Part shown: in pieces, positions 56,551-64,000 of the stretch
Numbering within the stretch: the first letter of the stretch is position 1
Layout: every line of letters begins with the position of its first letter
Assembly (NCBI RefSeq): GCF_041734735.1
Contig: NC_134878.1
Span: 51,270,881 to 51,334,880, forward strand
Direction: 5' to 3'
Source: Babylonia areolata
Taxonomy: Eukaryota > Mollusca > Gastropoda > Neogastropoda > Buccinidae
DNA: 64,000 nt
Notes under the pieces: generated by a model
The model's input: only the letters and a program-made list of their open reading frames with translations
The model's database searches: none
What the model was told of the DNA's origin: nothing
Translations under genes and position numbers: made by a program

Positions 56551-57560
56551 AATAGGCGCGCGTGTGTGTGTGTTTGTGTGCGCGCGCGCGCGTGTGTGTG
56601 TGTGTGTGTGTGTTTGTGTGCGTGTGTGTGTGTGTGCATGTTTGCGTGTCTCTGAGTCTGTCTGTGTGTTCCTCTGCACGCGCGCGCACAGGCATGTACT
56701 TGAATATGTGCATGCTCTTATCCACCTACACATGTTAACACACTTGTGTGGTTGTGTGATGTATACAGAAACGTCTACGCGTTATACACGCCAATCAGTT
56801 TATGCATGGAAATAATGGATTGTGTTCAGTTTTGGGATAACGTGTGAAAACGAACTCCTATTCCAGTTGTCAGTGTGTGTGTGTGTCTGTGTGCGTGTGG
56901 TAAACTTTTAACAGATTCATTTTGTCTGGAAATGCACAATCTGTCAATATCAAATCTTGCTTCAAAATTAGACCCCCAGAAAATCAGTTCTTTCCACACA
57001 CAGCAACTATAATGTCAGTGTCTTTCCAGGAAAGGCACAAGAAATTGTGACGGAGCAACAAAAGGTTCCGCAGTCATTTTACTGTTACATTTCTTTTTCA
57101 CTAAACTTTAGCACTTTTTTTTTTTTTTTTTTTTTTGTCTGAAAAGAAAACCTTGATGAGAGTATTAAAACACCAAACGGTTTTGATTATTCCCTCCGAT
57201 AGTGATTTCTCTATTTCTTGCATTATGTACTGGTTAAAATCGTCAAGAATGGAAGACCAAACATGATCTTTCAAGGCATAGAAATGTTGTTGAATTTAGC
57301 TGATAAAAGAAGAATAAATTGGATTTCAAATGTTCGTCATACACTGGGGACTTAAGGTATGGAAGAACCAATGCGTGGGCGCATACGATCATTTTATTAT
57401 ATTACAACAAAGATTAGTTCACTCTTGGTGGCGGAACTAGAATTCCAGTGAAATCAATAGCGACATGTTTGTTTAATATAGGGGACATAACCGTACTTGA
57501 CTATGGATTTAATCAGATAGGCTCTCACAAAATAATTTCGTTTCGGTACATCAGACTTCG
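56551..57560 (+). other. Probable Nav2 3' UTR and flank
   Basis: A GT/CG-rich tract (56560-56640) follows the stop, then a GT-headed dispersed repeat (56866-57000) and a T tract (57112-57137). Candidate AATAAA signals lie at 57313, about 57595 and about 58034. I cannot tell which is used. No ORF of note. Confidence 0.4.
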
Positions 57561-57855
57561 CTGCACATCGCCTTTGAGATAAGTAATATACTGAAAATAA
57601 AAGTAAATGTCCAGTGTGTAATACCGTAAATGGGGATAAAGTGCATTTCGTGGTTGGGTGTCATGCTTTCGAGGACTTAAGATACCAGTTTATTCCTAGT
57701 ACATTTGGTCGTCTTGCTTTTGAAGATACCAGTTCATACAATCCAATTATAGATAGCCTACTGGTTTTAGATGAAGTCTTCTCTTGGCTTCCAGAAACGA
57801 ACACACAATTTGGAACATCGCTATCTACATATACAGAACATTTGAGATCATGAAA
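57560..57855 (+). mobile_element. LINE C-terminal relic with CCHC-type finger
   Basis: Frames give KCPVCNTVNGDKVHFVVGCH, then EDLRYQFIPSTF, related to the relic at 41222-41730. It ends in a stop at 57853. It is short and 5'-truncated, with no reason to think it a host gene. Confidence 0.55.
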
Positions 57856-58700
57856 GTTTTTAATATACTGAATGATTGTATCGTTTTGTTATTTCCCGTT
57901 ACTCTGTGTGTGTGTGTATGTGTGTGTGTGTGTGTGTAACAGAGAGAAAGAGAGGGGAGTTCTCAAGATAGTTGGCTCACAGTTTACTCGTGTTTGTAAT
58001 TGCGATTTCGTTTTATTGTTGCAAATTTGTACTGAATAAAAGTTCACAACCCCTTCAGATGGGGCTTTGGCCTTGTAATGGATAACATTCATATATACCC
58101 TATTTAATAAAACCGCTCGCTCTCTCTGTCTCTGTCTCTCTCTGTAAAGTGTTCTCACTATGAGTGAGTGTACATTCATAAAAGAATGTATTCCCATATG
58201 TTATCCTTGTAAGAACTAAGAATATAAAACGGTGCTATTTTGCGAGGGTAGTTTATACGGTTGGAAAGCATTAAATATCAGATACACGCGTCAGTAAACC
58301 TTTGCGCACCACCAACTCTGCAGCTCCTGTTCTGAGTTGATTAACATTTCGGTGACAGCATTGCTGAGGTTCCAGTGGGTGGAATATGAAACTGACATCT
58401 TTACAATGCAATAACCGAACAGCTGCATCTGAGCCAAGAAATCAGCCTGTATCTTCAGTGGCGTTTCAAGCACCTTTTGTGCGCTGATATTTATGTTGAG
58501 TCATCATTCCTTTACGTGAGTTGACAGGGAAATCAAAATAAACTCATCTTCTGCCCAATATCAATCATCGTAAGACAAACAGAACTATGCGTCTGCAGAG
58601 GAGACGTCGACGTTATCATCGGGATCATCCCACATATAGGGATGGTCAGAACAGAAATAAATTGTTTGATACGTATGATGAGTCTTGTGTTGTATGTGAT

Positions 58701-58740
<40 letters not shown>

Positions 58741-59215
58741 AGAGTTTGCGTGTGTGGCTGGATGTTTGTGCAGGGTTATGCATGCAAGTTCTCGTTTTAG
58801 TGTTTGAATGAATGCATGTTTTACACGCTGACAGCACAATTGAGCATGTGTTTCATGGAATGCTATTTTAGAAATCGAATCAATTTCATTTCTGTTTTAT
58901 ATCTATTGATCGTGATTTTTGTGATATAACATAGCAGCTGTACATAGCGATAGCTATCTTTTTGTCTATCTGAAAAAGTTTGAAGACTGATTCATTAAAC
59001 ACGCATTGTGTAATGGAACAACGTTACGTTGATGTTGCACAATGTGTGTAGTGAACCGTTTAACAAAACTAAAATTAAGAACGTGTAAAAATCCTACAGT
59101 AATCCTACCTACAGATCGTCACAGTGTATGTTTTTTGTTTGTTGTTGTTTTTCTTTGGGAGGTGATGGGGGGCGGGGGGGGCGGAGGTCCTTTTACACTT
59201 GAACACACGTGCGCG

Positions 59216-59260
<45 letters not shown>

Positions 59261-59452
59261 ACTGTTCAATGTTGTGTATAACATGGGGGAAACCAGATTC
59301 ACAACAACAACAACAAAAAACAAACAAAAGTATACATGGAAATCAACAAATCAGTTCATGTTCATGGACTACACTTTATTTTATATATCAGGGAAAATAT
59401 ACCAGATTAAACTGAACACCAAGAGACGCACGGAGCGACAGGACCTATTACA
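57856..59452. other. Intergenic stretch without recognised gene
   Basis: AT-rich, with GT tracts at about 57905-57938 and 58706-58735 and a CA tract at 59221-59258 preceded by a G-rich run (59166-59186). I see no RNA gene or coding exon. Confidence 0.4.
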
Positions 59453-59796
59453 GTTTGATTCAGTTCAGTTACTCAAGGAGGTGTCACTGAGTTCAGACAA
59501 GTCCATATACGCTACAACACATCTGCTAAGTAGATGCCTGACCAGCAGTGTAACCCAACGTGCTTAGTCAGGCCTTGAGGGCAAATAAAAAGAAATTAAG
59601 TATAAAAAAAAATACAAAAGTAAATAAATAATTAGATTATTGAACTGTTAAATCAAAATAGTAAATAAAAACTAAAATAAGAAATTAAAACGAAAGAAAC
59701 ATATATAAATGACAAAAAAATAATAATATGAATAACAAAATAGTTAAATTAATCGATAAATAAATATAAAAATATGTGTAAATAAAGGTGCGCGCG

Positions 59797-59838
<42 letters not shown>

Positions 59839-60044
59839 CACAACAGATATGCAACATATATGCAGTCTCCCAGATATAACAGCAGGAACAAATGTTCACA
59901 GGCCCAACACTACACATAAAAACACACGAGCCTCGACACACGCACACATGCACCCCCCCCCCCACCCCCCAACCACCACCCCCCCCCCCCCCCCACACAC
60001 ACACACACACACACACAGACATCTGCATTCCCCATCTCCCACAT

Positions 60045-60088
<44 letters not shown>

Positions 60089-60625
60089 TCACTGCCTCTG
60101 ATTTGACACAAGAGGGGTGGGAAAAGATCTCTGATGCCTTGAACATGGCGTCTTGCACATTGCTCAGTCTAATGCATTTGGGAATGCCCAGAGAAACTGT
60201 TCGTTTTGAAGATATCTGAGCAATGTTGGTTTGGAAATGATACCTTTCATGCTAGACTTATGACCACTCCCTCTCTCTACCTCTCTTTCTGTAAGGTGGT
60301 GTGATGTACTTGTACCTGGTTTTCCTGGTACTCTTTTTTTTTAGGATTTCTTATTTTCCCAGATGTAGACTGCTCATTGTTGCGCTACCAGAAAGCCTGT
60401 CAGCTGGCTCATTTCCCTTACCACCTGCATGTCTGTAGCAGTATAGCCATGTCAGCTTTTGAATCTGAAACCTCATGTCACTCTTTGCTCCCCATTCCAC
60501 TTTCCCAGGCGTATGGATTGACGATAGCCACTAGAGAGCATGTGTCACTGCCTCAACTTCTATTGTCAAGCTGGAATTTGTGACTTTGTACGCAGCATTC
60601 TCTTCTCTGATTGTTTTTTTTCCGT
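59453..60625 (-). mobile_element. Second copy of the RNase H LINE 3' region
   Basis: Same order and orientation as 4240-5600: the conserved 3' end (59453-59582), an A-rich TAAA-repeat zone, CA and C tracts, a gatatgcaacatatatgcag segment, then ttgctcagtctaatgcattt and a decayed RNase H region (60300-60600). It is more degenerate in the coding part than the copy near 5 kb. Confidence 0.7.
59940..60083. repeat. C tracts and CA microsatellites
   Basis: C runs (59950-59993, interrupted) join CA tracts (59993-60017 and 60048-60083) inside the LINE 3' region. Confidence 0.95.
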
Positions 60626-62232
60626 TTTACTGTACAGTCAGTGCATTATCAGGAATGCCCAACTTATAAGAAAAAAAAAATCAACTGCATTAAACACAAA
60701 ACACTGTCCAACCATAAAATAAATAAATAAATAAATAACAATGTTCTAAAAACCTGCACAGCAATACAGTTCAAGACACCAGATCAAACAGCTGCCCTCC
60801 ACTCTAGTGCAAAAGAAACAATTCAACATCAAATGTCAGCTGCACACAAAAAAGAAAATGTATAATAAATGCAAACAGCCAACACGACAGTCCACAAAAG
60901 CACAATGCCCAGAATCGGCTCTGAATGACAGAACAATCTTATTATCTATTTTAATTCAGTATAGTCAGAGTTAACATTACATGTTGAAAAAACAGCACCA
61001 CCAAAAGAGGGGGGGGGGGGACAATAAGAAACCATCAGACAAACAAACAAGGACAAAGCAGAAGGATCACCAATAAAGTCTATGATAATAGCACCACCAC
61101 CACAACAGCCATCAACAAAGTTACTTCAAGGATTAAAAAAAAAAAAAGACAAGTAATGTACATACTTATAATACTGCTTCATATTACATGGTGAGGAAGA
61201 GAAATTACCAAACTAGATGCAGAACAGGTGAACACTTTGAAATAGAATATGGCTACCCAAATGGCTGGGTAAAAAAAAGGTCATGAACATTAAAGGCCAC
61301 CCTGAGGTAACAAGAGAGCTGTGATCTATGCAAGCTAACAAAAACAAAACAAAAAAATAACACTAAAATCAAAATAAAAGTAACAGAAGACCTGAGTAAC
61401 AAAGACACCTTCATAAAAATGCATGATGATCATGATATAAAAAGGAAAAGGAAGTTATCGGCCGTAGCTACTTTTCTCCATACTGGCAGGTAGTAGTTTG
61501 CACAGAACAGGAATCGGACTCCCTGCCAGAGTCTGCACTAGTGGGTCACAGTAAAGTAGGTGTTGTTTAAATGTGGATTTCCATCATTCTACAGCAAATG
61601 ACATAATTGCTTATGATGGAACAGTGGCCAGTATCAGTATATCTGTGTTTATACCAAGTGAGCAGCATGTTGTGTGTATGTGCGAGTGTTCTTGCGCCTG
61701 TGTGTGTATGTGTGTGTGTGTGTCTATGCATGCACGGGTACGCATCTTTGTGTGTGTTTTATGTGTCTGTGTGTGTAGGGAGGAAGAGCTATTTTGGCAT
61801 TCCTCATCTAGTCTTTAAGGTTTCACAAAGGAGGCCATGATTCTCATCTATCATATAAAAAAGGAACATAAAAATGTTTATTTTTAGTGATAAATATTCT
61901 GGATATTGTTTTGTGTGTGCATGAAACCAAATAATTACATGGAAAACTAAAATATAATGCATAGCTTTGAATCACTCAATTGGAAACATTGCACATTCAC
62001 AGAAGAAACGGTAAGTCAAGATATGAATAAGAAATAAGAAAAAAAGATAAGGTAATTCCAATGCTTAAAAAAATGAGAAACAGTTTTTTTTAATTGAAAC
62101 ACACATATATATATATTACACTGTCAATCAAGAAATGTGAAAAAAAATACAAATGACATCATTTAAAAAAATCAACACCATTTTACTCTCTCTCTCTCTG
62201 TCTCACACACATGCATTATTTACATCATTTTA

Positions 62233-62237
<5 letters not shown>
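60626..62237. other. Intergenic stretch, A-rich, with a SINE family 1 piece
   Basis: A-rich sequence. A piece at about 61245-61310 (atatggctacccaaatggct, then gggtaaaaaaaaggtca) matches the 3' part of SINE family 1. A G tract lies at 61010-61021. No gene was recognised. Confidence 0.45.
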
Positions 62238-62302
<65 letters not shown>

Positions 62303-62313
62303 GTATGTATATG

Positions 62314-62349
<36 letters not shown>
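62238..62349. repeat. CA then TA microsatellite
   Basis: A CA tract (62238-62284) runs into TA/TATG repeats (62285-62349). Confidence 0.95.
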
Positions 62350-62352
<3 letters not shown>

Positions 62353-62869
62353 CAGTGCTTTAGCAAAGAAAAAAATATGAACAGTTGATGAAGGAGGCAC
62401 AACAGTGGCCCCCAAAAAAATGTGATTCAAAGAAAAATAATCAAGTTCTAGTGCCTGTGCATTCAAGTCAACGGTATGTGATGCAAAGAACTCGGAACAC
62501 AAAATCACCTCAGAATGAACATTTTCAAGTATCATGATATTATAACAGATATGTGTGACGTCATTTAACTTTGTTTTTCACCCTCATCAAACATTTTAAT
62601 TTGATGGCACCATAAATACTGACTAGTCAATACATCCATGTGTAAACACTCCTGGGACAGCAACCAAACATCTGTTTTGAAGAATACAAGCACCCTGCAC
62701 TGGAAAATGTTCATGCACAGCATACATACATCATATAATACACACGTCAGTATGGAAGACAGTTTCCAAACAAACAATTCTGGGGTAAGTAGTGTGCCTG
62801 CCACCAAGGAAATAGATTCATAATATATATACCAGCAGCAACTACACTCTGAAGAAAATCAGACATGCA

Positions 62870-62990
62870 AGCCAAAGATCCCCTAAACCATGTCGGCAAT
62901 CAGTGGGTTATTAGAACACAAACATTCCCAGCATGCTCCACTGAAAACTAAAAGGGGTGGGGGGATGGAGTAAAAAATGCCATCAAAGAA
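62870..62990 (+). mobile_element. SINE family 1, partial
   Basis: ccatgtcggcaatcagtggg and acattcccagcatgctcc match the central part of the intact SINE at 42438-42824. It lies just beyond the stop of the minus-strand gene, so possibly within its 3' UTR. Confidence 0.55.
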
Positions 62991-63070
62991 ATACAAGACG
63001 CCATGACCTGGAGGCAGACATGAAGTGGACAGGCTGCACATGGGGGACAGGTGGAGGGACTGCCACAGGA

Positions 63071-64000
63071 TCAGGATGGCTGGAAAATGCTTGTTGGTGA
63101 TGTCGCAGATGGAGCAACAGGCATAGGTGAGGTGAGATTAGAGTTCTTCAGTGTGACATACCCCAAGGGTGACATCGATGTTCCAGTGAACTGCAAGTCT
63201 TCTGGACTTTGATCATCCTCTGCAGTTTCGTCACTATCAGTGTCAACAGTTGTCTTGTCCAAAGTGAACATGCAGTCACCATCAGATTCCCACAGTTTGA
63301 GTTTGTGGAAGTTGGGGTGTATGCTGTCAAAAGATGGTGATGAACAGTATCCAGAATCTAGCCTCACCCAATCGGGGTTTTGTTCATCCTCATTCTGTCC
63401 AACATCCAAACCGTTCGTTTCCTGTGGGCCGTGACGACCTGGTGTGGTCATCACATGGGCCGGGGTCCGTGAGGGGGACTGACTGACACCAGTGCTGCAA
63501 ATGGCACTGTCCTGTGCTGCAGGCAGGGCAGCACTGTCTGCATGTTGCAACTCCATGCTGTTTCTGTCCTTTGGAAGATTCTGTGGGACAGGGTTGTTGG
63601 TTTGAGCCGTGGTGCTGGTGAGAACAGAACAGTGAGGAAAACTACTGTCCTGGAGGCTGTCTGAAGGCTGAGAAGAATGAGACACATAGCCTGTCATTCC
63701 AGACTTAGAATCTGAAGGCAGAGAAGAATAGCCTGTTGTTCCAGACTTAGAATCTGAAGGCAGAGAAGAATAGCCTGTTGTTCCAGACTTAGAATCTGAA
63801 GGCAGACAAGAATGAGACACATAGCCTGTTGTTCCAGATTTAGAATATGAAGGCAGAGAAGAATGAGACACACAGCCTGTTGTTCCAGACTTAAAATCTG
63901 AAGGCAGAGAAGAATAGCCTGTTGTTCCAGACTTAGAATCTGAAGGCAGAGAAGAATAGCCTGTTGTTCCAGACTTAGAATCTGAAGGCAGAGAAGAATA
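63071..64000 (-). CDS. Unrecognised protein, C-terminal part: Ser-rich tail with tandem Tyr repeats
   Basis: On the minus strand a frame is open from the right window edge to a TGA at 63071-63073, about 309 residues, with no start seen. The first part is a tandem array of 14- or 17-residue units (YSSLPSDSKSGTTG, or the longer form with VSH), about eight visible, continuing past the edge. Then come a Ser/Thr/Gln-rich region, an acidic region with RLDSGYCSSPSFD and DTDSDETAEDDQSPED, and an end with GYVTLKN. DSGYCS fits the DSGxxS phosphodegron pattern, and YSSL/YVTL fit YxxL docking motifs. No membrane segment is visible. A signalling-receptor cytoplasmic tail is one possibility, but I do not recognise the protein. 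Confidence 0.65.
   Translation of the reverse strand, partial: YSSLPSDSKSGTTGYSSLPSDSKSGTTGYSSLPSDFKSGTTGCVSHSSLPSYSKSGTTGYVSHSCLPSDSKSGTTGYSSLPSDSKSGTTGYSSLPSDSKSGMTGYVSHSSQPSDSLQDSSFPHCSVLTSTTAQTNNPVPQNLPKDRNSMELQHADSAALPAAQDSAICSTGVSQSPSRTPAHVMTTPGRHGPQETNGLDVGQNEDEQNPDWVRLDSGYCSSPSFDSIHPNFHKLKLWESDGDCMFTLDKTTVDTDSDETAEDDQSPEDLQFTGTSMSPLGYVTLKNSNLTSPMPVAPSATSPTSIFQPS
63660..64000 (-). repeat. In-frame 42/51-bp coding tandem repeat
   Basis: The 42-bp unit (14 codons) is near-identical between neighbours; gagaagaata recurs at 63721 and 63763. Some units carry 9 extra bases, adding three codons (VSH). The frame is kept throughout and the array runs off the window edge. Confidence 0.9.

Noticed and set aside
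53171-54799. 542-residue minus-strand ORF as a host gene
   Set aside because: It has the full set of reverse-transcriptase motifs and is flanked by LINE endonuclease and finger parts.

Overview
The window is animal DNA, most likely from a gastropod mollusc. It has long introns, GT–AG splice sites, abundant CA/GT microsatellites, several tRNA-derived SINE families and many non-LTR retrotransposon relics. The gastropod placement rests on recalled similarity of these repeats to snail sequences and could not be searched here.

Positions 25–56550 on the + strand hold the 3' two-thirds of one large gene, a four-domain voltage-gated cation channel alpha subunit. I could place 22 exons whose phases all join, giving about 1,061 residues. 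They run from the domain II pore loop through domains III and IV to the EF-hand/IQ-like C-terminus and a stop at 56548–56550. Domain I and the first part of domain II lie to the left of the window. The visible selectivity-filter residues are Glu (II), Glu (III) and Ala (IV). With the expected Asp in domain I this is the DEEA type, so the gene is the invertebrate Nav2 (DSC1/BSC1-like) channel and not the DEKA Nav1 channel. The fast-inactivation triplet IFM/MFM is replaced by GFL.

Only about 3.2 kb of the 56.5 kb gene is coding; the introns are packed with mobile DNA. The first intron (185–9237) holds a MITE-like element, RTE and RNase H-bearing LINE relics and an unclassified element fossil. 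Introns from 9.5 to 25 kb carry SINEs, LINE relics and an RTE copy with an inverted 5' part. Intron 10 (25709–30347) carries a nearly complete antisense CR1/L2-like LINE. Intron 11 (30486–32935) carries a 1-kb foldback element. Intron 13 (33600–41022) holds a broken Ty3/gypsy fossil with nested insertions, then a tandem array of copies of the start of the next channel exon. Intron 18 (45101–48394) holds a 1.6-kb minisatellite that runs up to the next splice acceptor. Intron 21 (51510–56322) holds a LINE with one long open reverse-transcriptase frame.

Downstream (56551–63070) are an intergenic repeat field and probable 3' UTR. At the right edge, on the opposite strand, is the 3' end of a second gene (63071 to beyond 64000). 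It encodes a Ser/Thr-rich tail with tandem 14/17-residue Tyr-containing repeats, a DSGxxS motif and a terminal YVTL motif; I do not recognise it.
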